DNA of 36,485 nucleotides from Alcanivorax sp. (GCF_002733835.1 NZ_NVWY01000020.1:1-36485); one strand, 5' to 3'; numbered from the stretch's first letter, positions 9,972 to 18,099 are shown. Notes: a model not told the origin generated them from the sequence alone. Made by a program: numbers and translations.

Positions 9972-10922
9972 ATGAAAGCAGTCGTGGTGAATGAATTTGA
10001 TCAGGCGCCGGTGTGGACGGACTTTACGGCGCCGGAGGCCCGCGAGGGCGAGGTGCTGGTTCGCCCTTGTGCGGCGGCGATCAGTCAGCTTGTGCGGGCT
10101 CAGGCGGCTGGCCGTCACTATAGCAGCGGCAAAACCCTGCCATTGGTGCCTGGCGCAGACGGGGTGGGGCACTTGCCGGATGGGCAGCGTGTGTATTTTG
10201 CGTTTTCCCGGGCCCCGGTGGGGGCTATGGCCGAAGAGGTGGCGGTGGATGCACAGCAATGTGTGGCGGTGCCCGCTGCAGTGGATGATGTGACGGCGGC
10301 GGCCATTGCCAACCCGGGCATGTCCTCTTGGGTAGCGTTGATGCTGCGTGCCAATTTTCAGGCAGGGGAATCGGTGCTTATCAACGGTGCGGCGGGCGCG
10401 TCCGGGCGGTTGGCGATTCAGATTGCGCGGCATCTAGGGGCGGGCCGGATTGTGGCTACAGCCCGTAACCCGGAGCACGAAACGACATTAAGGGGCTTGG
10501 GCGCGGATGCGTTTATTGCTCTGAATCAACCGGAGGAGGTGCTCACTGATGCCTTTGTTGGCGAGATAGCCGCTAACGGGGTGGATGTGGTGCTTGATTA
10601 CCTGTGGGGGCCACCGGCGGGATGCCTGCTCAATGCCATTGCCCGTGAAACCGCCGCCGCGCGCTTTGTGAATATTGGTTCCATGGCGGGGATGGCATTG
10701 CCGTTGTCTGCCGGAGCATTGCGCAGTACCGACCTGACCCTTATGGGCAGTGGGCTGGGCAGTGTCAGCAAGATAGAGCTGGTGCAGGCGGTGGGACAGG
10801 TGTTGGCGGCGGTCACGTTGGCAGGTCTGCAGGTTGATGCAGTGGCGGTGCCCGCCAGCCAGGTGGCGCAGGCCTGGCAAAGCGCGACAACCCAGCGGCA
10901 GGTGCTGACCTTTAGCGGTTAA
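9972..10922 (+). CDS. Zinc-independent MDR oxidoreductase (quinone oxidoreductase-like)
   Basis: A 316-residue medium-chain dehydrogenase/reductase. The catalytic GroES-like half is residues 1-115, followed by a nucleotide-binding fold with GAAGASGRLAIQIA around residue 140. The four-cysteine structural zinc lobe of alcohol dehydrogenases is absent, as in NADPH:quinone oxidoreductases. Start ATG 9972 with GGAGAG upstream. It lies 39 bases after the AraC gene on the same strand, so co-transcription is possible. The substrate cannot be read from the sequence. Confidence 0.85.
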   Translation: MKAVVVNEFDQAPVWTDFTAPEAREGEVLVRPCAAAISQLVRAQAAGRHYSSGKTLPLVPGADGVGHLPDGQRVYFAFSRAPVGAMAEEVAVDAQQCVAVPAAVDDVTAAAIANPGMSSWVALMLRANFQAGESVLINGAAGASGRLAIQIARHLGAGRIVATARNPEHETTLRGLGADAFIALNQPEEVLTDAFVGEIAANGVDVVLDYLWGPPAGCLLNAIARETAAARFVNIGSMAGMALPLSAGALRSTDLTLMGSGLGSVSKIELVQAVGQVLAAVTLAGLQVDAVAVPASQVAQAWQSATTQRQVLTFSG

Positions 10923-10941
10923 TCTGGTTTCCGGTGCGACC

Positions 10942-12150
10942 TTAACGCAGCAAACCGGTTTTCAGGCCGGCGATGGTTTTTGCCATTTGCAGCCGCATCC
11001 AGGGCAGGTGGCTCAGCAGTGGAAACAGAATATCGCGGCCGGTGGCGACGACACGACTGTGCGACTGAAAGGCCGGTGTCAGCCAGCGGCTCATGCGTTG
11101 GTAAAAGCGAATCTGCGGGCCGCGTTGCTGGTGATAATGCCTCCAGACCTGATGCCAGTTATCCGATTGCTGCATGGCGTCGCTCAGAGCCCAGGCGTCC
11201 AGCAAGGCCATGTTCGCGCCCTGGCCCAGTTGCGGGCTCATGGCGTGGGCGGCATCACCAATCACGCCCAGCCGGTTGTCTCCCCATTTCGACATGATCA
11301 CATCGCGGTAGGTGGCCGGGGTTAGCTGCTGCGCCTGGGTCAGTGGTGTCAGTACCTCGTCCAGTTGCGGCCAGAAGGTATGCAGTGCGCCGCGCCATTT
11401 TTCAAAAGGTGAGGCGGCAAAGTCCGGTTGTTGCCATTGGGCGATCTCGGTGACCGGCAGGCTCCAGAAAAAGCTGGCTAGCGGTGTCTCCGGCTGGTCC
11501 GGGCGGCTGCCGGTGGGCAGAATGCCGGCCATGGCGCTGGCCCGGTGATAGCGCTGCTGCAGCAGAGGCACGTCAAAGGGGGCGGCCATGGGCAGCATGG
11601 CCCACATGGCGCCCCACGGGTACAGGCGATCGTAGCGCGTCCAGGCTGCTGGTCGCAGCTGGCTGTGGCTGCCGTTGGCGATCAGCACCGCATCGAAGGC
11701 AAGCACCTCGGTACGCTGGTTTTTTTCGAGGGTGACCAGGGTTTGGTGTGCCTGAGAGTCTACGGTGAGCACGGTACAACCCATGCGGCGTTGATGCGGC
11801 AGGGTTTGCAGGTGGCTGTCCAGCACATGACAGAGGCTGGCCCGGTGGATGCCCAGGCCGTGGGTCTGCGCGCCAAGGGGGCGGTAATGGCTGTTCATGA
11901 TGGCGCGCCCGGAACAGGTGTGTCCCACCAGGGCATTGATATGCGCGCCGTAACGGCACATGGACTGATAGAGCCCCATGCGGCGGAGGACGCTGAGTCC
12001 GGCGGGCTGTAACAGCAAGCCGGCACCCACCGGTTCCAGGGCGGGGGCCCGTTCTATCAGCGTGACGGTGTGGCCCTGTTGGGCCAACAACGCCGCAGTT
12101 GCGAGCCCGGCGGTACCGGCCCCGATGATGGCAATGGATTGTGGTTGCAC
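10942..12150 (-). CDS. FAD-dependent monooxygenase (UbiH/salicylate hydroxylase-like)
   Basis: A PHBH-fold flavin monooxygenase. The FAD Rossmann motif GAGTAGLA lies at the N-terminus and the second FAD motif GDAAHAMSPQLGQGAN near residue 300, both intact. The start chosen is a GTG ending at 12150 (VQPQSIAIIGAG), about 402 residues, with AAGGAA 10 bases upstream. Longer in-frame starts give an unconvincing tail. Likely reaction is NAD(P)H- and O2-dependent hydroxylation of an aromatic or related substrate, which cannot be named. It converges with the MDR gene with a 19-base gap and is preceded by the fpr terminator, so it has its own promoter. Confidence 0.85.
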   Translation of the reverse strand: MQPQSIAIIGAGTAGLATAALLAQQGHTVTLIERAPALEPVGAGLLLQPAGLSVLRRMGLYQSMCRYGAHINALVGHTCSGRAIMNSHYRPLGAQTHGLGIHRASLCHVLDSHLQTLPHQRRMGCTVLTVDSQAHQTLVTLEKNQRTEVLAFDAVLIANGSHSQLRPAAWTRYDRLYPWGAMWAMLPMAAPFDVPLLQQRYHRASAMAGILPTGSRPDQPETPLASFFWSLPVTEIAQWQQPDFAASPFEKWRGALHTFWPQLDEVLTPLTQAQQLTPATYRDVIMSKWGDNRLGVIGDAAHAMSPQLGQGANMALLDAWALSDAMQQSDNWHQVWRHYHQQRGPQIRFYQRMSRWLTPAFQSHSRVVATGRDILFPLLSHLPWMRLQMAKTIAGLKTGLLR

Positions 12151-12222
12151 AGCTGGAACATTCCTTTCCCCGAGAAGGCTAGTGGAGAGTAGCAGACTGG
12201 GTTGCAGAGAGACGGGCACAGA

Positions 12223-12253
12223 TAAAAAAAACGGGCCGCGAAAGCGGCCCGTT
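12223..12253 (-). terminator. Rho-independent terminator of fpr
   Basis: On the minus strand AACGGGCCGC pairs perfectly with GCGGCCCGTT around a TTTC loop and is followed by a run of seven or eight T. It lies just beyond the heptamer array that follows the fpr stop codon. Confidence 0.92.
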
Positions 12254-12254
12254 A

Positions 12255-12289
12255 GCGTGTTGCATGCAGCGTGAAACGTGTTGCGTCTA
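12255..12289 (-). repeat. GCRT-class heptamer array between fpr stop and its terminator
   Basis: Five consecutive 7-base units can be read on the plus strand, among them GCGTGTT, GCATGCA and GCGTGAA. The array overlaps the fpr stop codon (12287-12289) and ends at the terminator stem. The same units GCGTGTT and GCATGNA reappear after ridA. Confidence 0.78.
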
Positions 12290-13063
12290 TTTCTCCACAA
12301 ACGCCCGTTCAATCACGTACTCACCCAACACCCCGCCTCGGGTTTCCTTGAAACCCCAGTTGTCGAGGATCTCGGTGGTGTCCTTAAGCATGGCCGGGCT
12401 ACCGCAGAGCATGAAGCGGTCGTTTTCCAGGCTCGGGGTGGGCAGGCCCAGGTCCGCGAAGATCTTGCCGCTGGTCATCAGGTCGGTGAGGCGCCCTTCG
12501 TTGCGGAACGGCTCACGGGTCACTGTGGGGTAGTAAAGCAGCTTGCCTTTCACGAATTCGCCGAAGAATTCGTTGTTGGGCAGTTCATTCTCGATGGTGT
12601 CCTGGTAGGCCAGCTCGGACACGTGGCGTACACCGTGAGTCAAGATCACCCGGTCGAACTGGTCGTAGACTTCCGGGTCCTTGATGATGCTCATGAACGG
12701 CGCCAGGCCGGTGCCGGTGGACAGCAGCCACAGGTTCTTGCCCGGCAGCAGGTGGTCGGCCACCAGGGTGCCGGTGGGTTTGCGGCTCACGTAGATTTTG
12801 TCGCCCGGCTGGATGTTCTGCAGCTGGGAAGTCAGGGGGCCGTCCTGCACCTTGATGCTGAAGAATTCCAGTTCTTCCTCGTAATTGGCACTGGCAATGG
12901 AATAGGCGCGCAGCAACGGGCGACCGTTGTCCTGCTCCAGGCCAATCATGGTGAAGTGTCCGTTCTTGAAACGAAAACCCGGGTCCCGGCTGGTGGTAAA
13001 GCTGAACAGGGTATCGTTCCAGTGGCGAACGCTTTTGACGGTTTCGGTATTCAAATTAGACAT
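12287..13063 (-). CDS. fpr: Ferredoxin/flavodoxin-NADP+ reductase
   Basis: Fpr is an FAD enzyme that moves electrons between NADPH and ferredoxin, bacterioferritin-associated ferredoxin or flavodoxin, serving iron release and oxidative-stress defence. The 258-residue protein has the FAD motif RAYSIAS at 52-58, the NADP-site STGTGLAPF stretch, and the C-terminal VIERAFVEK extension typical of the Pseudomonas/Azotobacter FprA subclass. It is divergent from a LysR regulator, exactly as fpr and finR are in Pseudomonas, where FinR activates fpr under oxidative and osmotic stress. ATG ends at 13063. Confidence 0.94.
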   Translation of the reverse strand: MSNLNTETVKSVRHWNDTLFSFTTSRDPGFRFKNGHFTMIGLEQDNGRPLLRAYSIASANYEEELEFFSIKVQDGPLTSQLQNIQPGDKIYVSRKPTGTLVADHLLPGKNLWLLSTGTGLAPFMSIIKDPEVYDQFDRVILTHGVRHVSELAYQDTIENELPNNEFFGEFVKGKLLYYPTVTREPFRNEGRLTDLMTSGKIFADLGLPTPSLENDRFMLCGSPAMLKDTTEILDNWGFKETRGGVLGEYVIERAFVEK

Positions 13064-13188
13064 AGTTAAATCAGCGCTTATTCCAAAATTCCAGGTGGTG
13101 GAAATTTAACCGAATGGCATTTATCGGTAAAATGGGTTATTCCGATAGTTGATATCGAGCAAGCCGATATCGTGCACTGCACACAGTT

Positions 13189-13207
13189 AATAATGATTAT
13201 CATTTAA
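13189..13207. promoter_or_regulatory. Fur-box-like palindrome in the finR/fpr control region
   Basis: AATGATTATCATT (13192-13204) is a perfect 13-base palindrome. The 19-base window around it matches the classical Fur consensus at 14 positions by hand alignment. It lies 16 bases before the finR ATG and about 125 bases before fpr. The remaining 13064-13188 is AT-rich with repeated CGATA words (such as TTATCGG, CCGATAG, CCGATATCG) that may be FinR sites. Binding is inferred only. Confidence 0.55.
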
Positions 13208-13223
13208 TCATGGATAGGTGGTC

Positions 13224-14108
13224 ATGCGCTACACCCTCAGGCAACTGGAAGTCTTTCTTGCCATTGCCCACTTTGAAAATGTGAGCCATGCGGCCAATCA
13301 CCTGAGCATGTCCCAGTCGGCGGCATCCGGGGCGTTGAAAGAGCTGGAAGGGCTTTACGATGTGAAGTTCTTTGAGCGGGCCGGCAAGCGGCTGAAACTC
13401 AATGAGCTGGGCCGGCAGTTCTGGCCGCGGGCGGAAGCGCTGCTGGCCCAGGCCCGGGAGCTGGAAGCGGACCTGCAGTCCCACCGGGATCTGGGGCGCT
13501 TGAATGTGGGCGCCACCCTGACCATCGGCAATTACCTGGCGGTGGCGATCATGGCGGAGTATATGGCTCAGCAGCCGGGTGCGCGGGTGCATCTGGAAGT
13601 GGCCAACACCCGCTCGATTGTGGATCGGGTGCTCACCTTTGAGCTGGATCTGGGGCTTATCGAGGGCGAGCTGAACCACCCGGACCTGGAGTTGTTGCCC
13701 TGGCGCGAGGATGAGCTGGTGGTGTTTTGTAGCCCGGAGCATGCGCTGGCAAGTAAGGGAGCGCTGACTGACGACGATTTGCGGGCGGCGCACTGGATTG
13801 TTCGTGAGTCGGGTTCTGGTACCCGGCAGACCTTCGAGCGGGCCCTGCACGGGCTGGTGCCCGAGCTGGACCTGGCCCTGGAGCTGGAGCATACCGAGGC
13901 GATCAAACGGGCGGTGGAAACCGGCCTGGGCATCAGTTGCCTGTCGCGGGTGTGTTTGCAGGAGGCGTTCAAGCGGGGCTCGCTGGTGGAGCTGGCGGTG
14001 CCGCACCGGGATTTCAGCCGGGAATTCTATTTTGTGCTGCATCGCCAGAAGTACCGCAGCCCTGGCATTGAGAGGTGGCTGGAATTATGTCGCGAATCCG
14101 TACTGTAA
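13224..14108 (+). CDS. finR: LysR-type regulator, probable FinR
   Basis: A 294-residue LysR protein: helix-turn-helix in residues 1-60 (MRYTLRQLEVF, then NHLSMSQSAASGALKELE), and an effector domain beginning LNVGATLTIGNYL. The ATG at 13224 follows TAGGTGG; a GTG two codons earlier is less likely. The gene is divergent from fpr, which identifies it as the FinR orthologue by context; in Pseudomonas FinR activates fpr. The M23 peptidase gene overlaps its last 22 bases in another frame, so the two are co-transcribed. The symbol rests on synteny as well as sequence character. Confidence 0.8.
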   Translation: MRYTLRQLEVFLAIAHFENVSHAANHLSMSQSAASGALKELEGLYDVKFFERAGKRLKLNELGRQFWPRAEALLAQARELEADLQSHRDLGRLNVGATLTIGNYLAVAIMAEYMAQQPGARVHLEVANTRSIVDRVLTFELDLGLIEGELNHPDLELLPWREDELVVFCSPEHALASKGALTDDDLRAAHWIVRESGSGTRQTFERALHGLVPELDLALELEHTEAIKRAVETGLGISCLSRVCLQEAFKRGSLVELAVPHRDFSREFYFVLHRQKYRSPGIERWLELCRESVL

Positions 14109-14620
14109 TTCGTCGCGGCCTGTGGCTGCTGCTGTTTTTGCTGGTGGCAGGCTTGCTGCTGCCGGAGGCCCGGCAGGTGCCGGTGCAGGGCGCAGACCGT
14201 AATGACTGGCACCCGCAGACTTTCTGGTATCACCCCTGGGGCAAGTCCGGGGTCCACAAGGGCGTGGATATCTTTGCTGATGCGGGGACGCCGGTGATCG
14301 CCAGCAGTGGCGGGCTGGTGCTGTATCGCGGGGAGCTGTCGCGGGGCGGCAAGGTGGTGCTGATGTTGGGGCCAAAATGGCGGCTGCACTATTATGCCCA
14401 TTTGCAGGACATCGCCGACAGTGGCATTTGGCTGGGGGCGGGCGCGCCGGTGGGCACCGTGGAGGACAGTGGCAATGCGGCGGGCAAGCCGCCGCATCTG
14501 CACTATTCCCTGGTGAGTCTGTTGCCGCTGTTCTGGCGGGCCGACGAGGCGCCGCAGGGCTGGAAGAAGATGTTCTTCCTGGACCCCACGACGCATTTTG
14601 TGATCAGGCCGGGGGCCTGA
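14087..14620 (+). CDS. M23-family metallopeptidase, membrane-anchored
   Basis: A 177-residue protein with one N-terminal transmembrane helix or uncleaved signal (residues 10-26) and an LytM/M23 domain. The zinc site is complete: H57 and D61 in HKGVD, H105 in HYYAHL, and HLH at 137-139. It should act on peptidoglycan cross-bridges or peptides in the periplasm, or regulate an amidase. The start at ATG 14087 is inside finR, preceded by TGGA; an earlier in-frame start at 14075 is possible. Compact M23 proteins of this size lack coiled-coil regions, so a NlpD or EnvC role is not supported. Confidence 0.85.
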   Translation: MSRIRTVIRRGLWLLLFLLVAGLLLPEARQVPVQGADRNDWHPQTFWYHPWGKSGVHKGVDIFADAGTPVIASSGGLVLYRGELSRGGKVVLMLGPKWRLHYYAHLQDIADSGIWLGAGAPVGTVEDSGNAAGKPPHLHYSLVSLLPLFWRADEAPQGWKKMFFLDPTTHFVIRPGA

Positions 14621-14665
14621 TGCCGTCAATGTTCTCCGCGAGGCCTATCGACAGCAGGATGTTTG

Positions 14666-15445
14666 ATGACACAACAAGCGGACAATAACCGTTCTCTTCA
14701 GCGCTGTATTCAAGATGAATGGCAGGCGTTCTGGCTGGCGGTGGGGTTTCTGACCCGCGTGCCCATGCTGGTGCGCATTGATTACAGCCAGACACTGATG
14801 AACCGTTCCAGTGTGTATTTTCCGCTGGTGGGCTTGCTGTTGGGGGTGGTGTACGCGGCGCTGTTCGTGTTGCTGGACGGATTCTGGAATACCGGGATCA
14901 GTGTGGCCCTGGTGCTGGCATTTCACCTGTGGATCACCGGGGCTTTCCACGAAGACGGACTGGCAGACAGTGTGGATGCGCTGGGTGGTGGTTATACCGT
15001 GGCACGCCGTCTGGAAATCATGAAGGACAGCCGTATCGGCACCTATGGGGCGGTGGCGTTGATCATGGCGCTGGGTTTGAAGGGATTGTTGCTGGCGGAC
15101 GCGAATTCCGTTTGGCTGGCCCTGTTGCTGAGCCCGGTAATCAGCCGTTTAACGCCGCTGTGGTTAATGCGGTTTCTACCGTATGTGACCGACCCGGACA
15201 CCAGTAAAAGCAAACCGGTGGCGGAAGGCTTCAGCGCAAAACGCCTGGCTGTCGCTACCGCGATGACGGTGACAGTGGCGGCCTTAGCCGGAGCGCTGGT
15301 GCCGGCGATATTGTCCGTTGCAGTGGTGGCGTTGTTGTGGGGTGGGTATCTGTGGCGGCAGTTGCGGGGTTATACCGGCGATGCGTTGGGCGCCAGCGTG
15401 ATTCTGGCGGAGCTGGTGTTTCTGTTGGCGTTGGTGGCTGCGTAG
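14666..15445 (+). CDS. cobS: Adenosylcobinamide-GDP ribazoletransferase (cobalamin synthase)
   Basis: CobS joins adenosylcobinamide-GDP to alpha-ribazole (phosphate) at the inner membrane, the last assembly step of vitamin B12. The 259-residue protein has several transmembrane helices and the conserved acidic motif EDGLADSVDALGGG starting at residue 96, plus KDSRIGTYG. ATG 14666 with AGGA 6 bases upstream; a TTG just before is less likely. No cobU, cobC, cobT or cobalamin riboswitch is visible nearby, so this gene stands alone and may serve salvage with partners elsewhere. It follows the M23 gene by 45 bases. Confidence 0.94.
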   Translation: MTQQADNNRSLQRCIQDEWQAFWLAVGFLTRVPMLVRIDYSQTLMNRSSVYFPLVGLLLGVVYAALFVLLDGFWNTGISVALVLAFHLWITGAFHEDGLADSVDALGGGYTVARRLEIMKDSRIGTYGAVALIMALGLKGLLLADANSVWLALLLSPVISRLTPLWLMRFLPYVTDPDTSKSKPVAEGFSAKRLAVATAMTVTVAALAGALVPAILSVAVVALLWGGYLWRQLRGYTGDALGASVILAELVFLLALVAA

Positions 15446-15462
15446 GAGGGGGAAACCGTTGT

Positions 15463-15557
15463 GAGTGACGAGAAGCGAGTTTCAAAAGGCAAAAACATGA
15501 GCGCCTGGCTGTTTTGATCTTCGCTCTTCGAAACTCGCGTCTCGTAACTTGTCACTG
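15463..15557. repeat. Inverted pair of GAGNNNC heptamer arrays between cobS and the DUF3298 gene
   Basis: Plus-strand units GAGTGAC, GAGAAGC and GAGTTTC occupy 15463-15483, starting 18 bases after the cobS stop. Minus-strand units GAGTTTC, GAGACGC and related ones occupy 15516-15557 and cover the stop codon of the convergent lipoprotein gene (15552-15554). The spacer (15484-15515) contains AAAACA and TGTTTT, which could make a weak two-way terminator. Confidence 0.8.
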
Positions 15558-16364
15558 CTGTGGCAAATATTGCCCGCGCACAATGCCTTCCAGCTCCGCA
15601 TAGGGAATCGTCAGGGTAGGCTGGCCCATGGCGTAGGGCGCGATGTGGTACACGTTGTATTGCAGCACCATCCCTTTGTCACTGAAGAAGACGTTATCGG
15701 TCTTGTCGAACGGCCAGCTGTCACGGAAAGCCTGGTCCAGGTTTTCCTCGTCCAGCCAGGCGGTGTGTTGTTCGCGGGCTTTTTCCCAGAAGGCAGACTG
15801 TTGGCCGGGCACCAGCAGGTCGCCCGGTTTTATGCTTTGCTGTTTGGCCAGGTCCCAGTGAAAGTACTGCACGCTGGGCAGGCCGTGGGCACCGCCGGTG
15901 TATTCATAGGTTTCCATGGACAGGGTTACCAGGTCGCCGCGTCGGCCCTGTTTTTTCACCGTGGCATTGAGCTCCCAGCCCTGCTCCGAGGCCATGGCCA
16001 TGTCGGACGCATCTTGCAGAAACGCATCGGCCAGCCCTTCGATGGTGCCATCGTGGGTGGCGTTGCCTTCATCCTGAATCAGCATGGTGGCCAGCTGCTG
16101 GGTGATGGCGTCGTTCAGTGCGGGCTGGTTCTCGAAGGTAAGCCATTGCAGGTCCACTTTCGGGCAGCCGTCAGCGTCACACTGCTCATCGGTTTTATTC
16201 AGGGTATGGACGATGCGCACCAGCGTTTCCGGGGCGGTACCGGTTTGTGCAGCGTCGATCTTGTCGGTGGAGGCCGGTTTGTCAGCGGGCTTTGCCGGCG
16301 CGTCCGGGTCGTCGCAGCCTGCCAGCAGCGCGGTGGCGAGCAGGAGCAAAAATGTCATACGCAT
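15552..16364 (-). CDS. DUF3298 (RsiV-like) lipoprotein
   Basis: The 270-residue precursor has a lipoprotein signal ending LLAGC, with the lipidated cysteine at residue 17, then an Ala/Pro/Lys-rich linker. The rest resembles DUF4163 plus DUF3298, with the typical YTGGAHG motif and the C-terminal VQYFHWDL and YHIAPYAMG stretches. In Bacillus RsiV the DUF3298 domain binds lysozyme, and in other proteins its role is unknown, so no function is claimed. ATG ends at 16364, with AGGAAGGG upstream. A lone gene between the cobS array and a divergent ytoQ-like gene. Confidence 0.82.
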   Translation of the reverse strand: MRMTFLLLLATALLAGCDDPDAPAKPADKPASTDKIDAAQTGTAPETLVRIVHTLNKTDEQCDADGCPKVDLQWLTFENQPALNDAITQQLATMLIQDEGNATHDGTIEGLADAFLQDASDMAMASEQGWELNATVKKQGRRGDLVTLSMETYEYTGGAHGLPSVQYFHWDLAKQQSIKPGDLLVPGQQSAFWEKAREQHTAWLDEENLDQAFRDSWPFDKTDNVFFSDKGMVLQYNVYHIAPYAMGQPTLTIPYAELEGIVRGQYLPQQ

Positions 16365-16486
16365 GGCATACCCTTCCTGAAATCAATGATAACGAATGGA
16401 GGCATTTAACGGCAGCCTCCGCCACGGTTCAAGGTGCAATGGGATTAACTTGGCTGCAGCGTTCTGTACGGAGGTTTTTTCATTTA

Positions 16487-16521
16487 GCGTCAGGCATCAG
16501 GCGTTGAAGGTGCGGCGCTCG
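16487..16521 (+). repeat. GCRT-class heptamer array upstream of the ytoQ-like gene
   Basis: Five 7-base steps begin with GCGTCAG, GCATCAG and GCGTTGA and become degenerate. This array lies in a divergent upstream region, unlike most others, which follow stop codons. The rest of 16365-16587 shows no other clear feature. Confidence 0.65.
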
Positions 16522-16587
16522 GAAGGTGGCTTTTGCAATCCGGCGGGCCTATCCTGCCGTTTTTCAGAATCAATCGGGAGAATCACC

Positions 16588-17034
16588 ATGAGTTTCTGGA
16601 CCGTTTACCTTTCCGGGGAAATTCACACCGACTGGCGCGAGCGCATCGTGCAGGGTTGCGCCGAGAAAGAGCTGGATATCGAATTCAGCAGCCCGGTGAC
16701 GGACCACGAGGCCAGCGACAAGGTGGGGGTGAATATTCTCGGTGCGGAAGACAAGCGTTTCTGGGAAGACCGCCTGGGGGCCGGCATCAATGGTATCCGC
16801 ACCCGCAAGCTGATTGACGAGGCGGACCTTGTGGTGGTGCGTTTTGGTCCCAAGTATAAGCAATGGAATGCGGCATTTGATGCCGGCTACACGGCGGCGT
16901 TGGGCACACCGATGATCATTTTGCACGATGAAGAGCACGATCATCCGTTGAAAGAGGTGGATGCCGCCGCCGATGCGGTAGCGCGCACCCCGGAGCAGGT
17001 GGTGGAGATGCTGGCGTATATTCTCAACGCATGA
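16588..17034 (+). CDS. ytoQ: YtoQ-family protein (nucleoside 2-deoxyribosyltransferase-like)
   Basis: A 148-residue cytoplasmic protein, the same length as Bacillus YtoQ. It opens VYLSGEIHTDWRERI and contains KYKQWNAAFDAGYTAALG and HDEEHDHPLKE, all family marks. The fold belongs to the nucleoside 2-deoxyribosyltransferase superfamily (PF11071), but the biochemical activity of YtoQ proteins is not established. The ATG at 16588 has GGGAG 8 bases upstream; the longer open frame from 16396 runs through the repeat and is not coding. A strong terminator follows. Confidence 0.88.
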   Translation: MSFWTVYLSGEIHTDWRERIVQGCAEKELDIEFSSPVTDHEASDKVGVNILGAEDKRFWEDRLGAGINGIRTRKLIDEADLVVVRFGPKYKQWNAAFDAGYTAALGTPMIILHDEEHDHPLKEVDAAADAVARTPEQVVEMLAYILNA

Positions 17035-17042
17035 ATTCCCGG

Positions 17043-17080
17043 GTAAAACGGGGCATTCTGGCCTCGTTTTACGGCTTTTT
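17043..17080 (+). terminator. Rho-independent terminator after ytoQ
   Basis: GTAAAACGGGGC (17043-17054) pairs with GCCTCGTTTTAC (17061-17072) with a single G-T wobble around a 6-base loop, followed by GGCTTTTT. It lies 8 bases after the stop. Confidence 0.85.
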
Positions 17081-17175
17081 GCATCATCGGGGGAGCGTTT
17101 TGCCGTCTGACTTGTCACATTCCAGTACAGGCATAGCCAGATTTGGCACAAAAGGCAAAACAAGGAGTTGTCCCG

Positions 17176-17640
17176 ATGACACACCGATTATTGGCCGCCG
17201 CCACCCTTATGCTGGTGACCACCGCCACGGCGTGGGCAGAGACGGAAGGCGTTCCCAACGTGAAAACGCCGGAACCGGAAAAAGTGGAAACCCAGATGGA
17301 AGAAACGCTGGACGATATCCAGAATTATTCCGTGGAACAGAAAAACCAGGCCATGCGCGTGGCGCGTCACGCCATCGATGACCTGAATCAGCAGATCACC
17401 CTGCTACAAGGCGACATCAACAGCCAGTGGCGCGATCTGTCCCAGGATGCTCGCCTGCAGAAACAGGAGGCGCTGACCGCCCTGAAAGAGCAACAAGCCC
17501 AGCTGGAAACCCGCTATCAGGCCCTGCAGAATGCAGGTGAGGACAATTGGGATGCGGCCAAGCTGAAATTCCAGCAGAGCTGGGAAGCCGCCAAGCAGGG
17601 TTGGCAAAGCCTGACGGCTCCCGCGCCGGAACAGGAATAG
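17176..17640 (+). CDS. Hypothetical exported coiled-coil protein
   Basis: The 154-residue precursor has a signal peptide with predicted cleavage after ATAWA near residue 21. The mature protein is nearly all alpha-helical with many Gln, Glu and Ala residues and heptad-like patterns between about residues 40 and 145, so a periplasmic coiled coil is expected. The start at ATG 17176 has AAGGAG 8 bases upstream. No enzyme motif is seen and no family was recognised. It may be a stress or envelope-associated protein, but that is a guess. Confidence 0.75.
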   Translation: MTHRLLAAATLMLVTTATAWAETEGVPNVKTPEPEKVETQMEETLDDIQNYSVEQKNQAMRVARHAIDDLNQQITLLQGDINSQWRDLSQDARLQKQEALTALKEQQAQLETRYQALQNAGEDNWDAAKLKFQQSWEAAKQGWQSLTAPAPEQE

Positions 17641-17665
17641 CGGCCCCTGGCAGAGGCCATTGCAG

Positions 17666-17718
17666 CAGACACAACGACGTGTCTGAGCGTGCGCCGCTTC
17701 GCAGCGAAGCCGGCGCAC
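17666..17718. promoter_or_regulatory. Two hairpins between the exported protein and the SpoIIAA-like gene
   Basis: CAGACAC and GTGTCTG (17666-17685) make a 7-bp stem with a 6-base loop. Next to it 17689-17718 is a near-perfect palindrome in which GTGCGCC and GCTTCGC pair with GCGAAGC and GGCGCAC. They end 18 bases before the next start codon, so they could terminate the upstream transcript or control translation downstream. No T run is present. Confidence 0.5.
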
Positions 17719-17736
17719 AGGGACGGGAGACGGACC

Positions 17737-18099
17737 ATGCTGACGTTGATTCCTTTCGATGACGACCGGGTTGTGGGTGCGCGTATCTCTGGCAAGATCA
17801 CTCGCGGAGAATTCGATTCTGTGACCGCGGCGCTGGAAGCCGCCCTGCAAAAGCATGAAACGGTACGCTTCTATGCAGAGATGGAAACCTTTGGCGGGGT
17901 CTCCATGGATGTGCTGTTTCAGGACCTGAAGTTCGGCCTTGCCCACTGGAAGCACTTCGAGCGCGAAGCGGTGGTCACCGACAAGGACTGGATGCGCCGC
18001 CTCTCGGTACTGGCGGACAAGCTGCTGCCGTCCATTGATGTGAAAGTGTTCCCCAGCGATGACGTGGATGCCGCCAAGGCCTGGATCTGCGAGCCCTGA
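17737..18099 (+). CDS. SpoIIAA-like (STAS-fold) protein
   Basis: A 120-residue protein matching the SpoIIAA-like family (PF11964), with the features GKITRGEFDSV, RFYAEMETFGGV and a C-terminal helix in VDAAKAWI. Members have a STAS-type fold and often occur alone; their partners are mostly unknown. The start at ATG 17737 has GGGAGACGG upstream and removes a short basic extension. Nothing in the neighbours suggests an anti-sigma partner. Confidence 0.8.
   Translation: MLTLIPFDDDRVVGARISGKITRGEFDSVTAALEAALQKHETVRFYAEMETFGGVSMDVLFQDLKFGLAHWKHFEREAVVTDKDWMRRLSVLADKLLPSIDVKVFPSDDVDAAKAWICEP

Noticed and set aside
14621..14665. Cobalamin riboswitch before cobS
   Set aside because: The gap is only 45 bases, too short for the aptamer, and no B12 box was seen.
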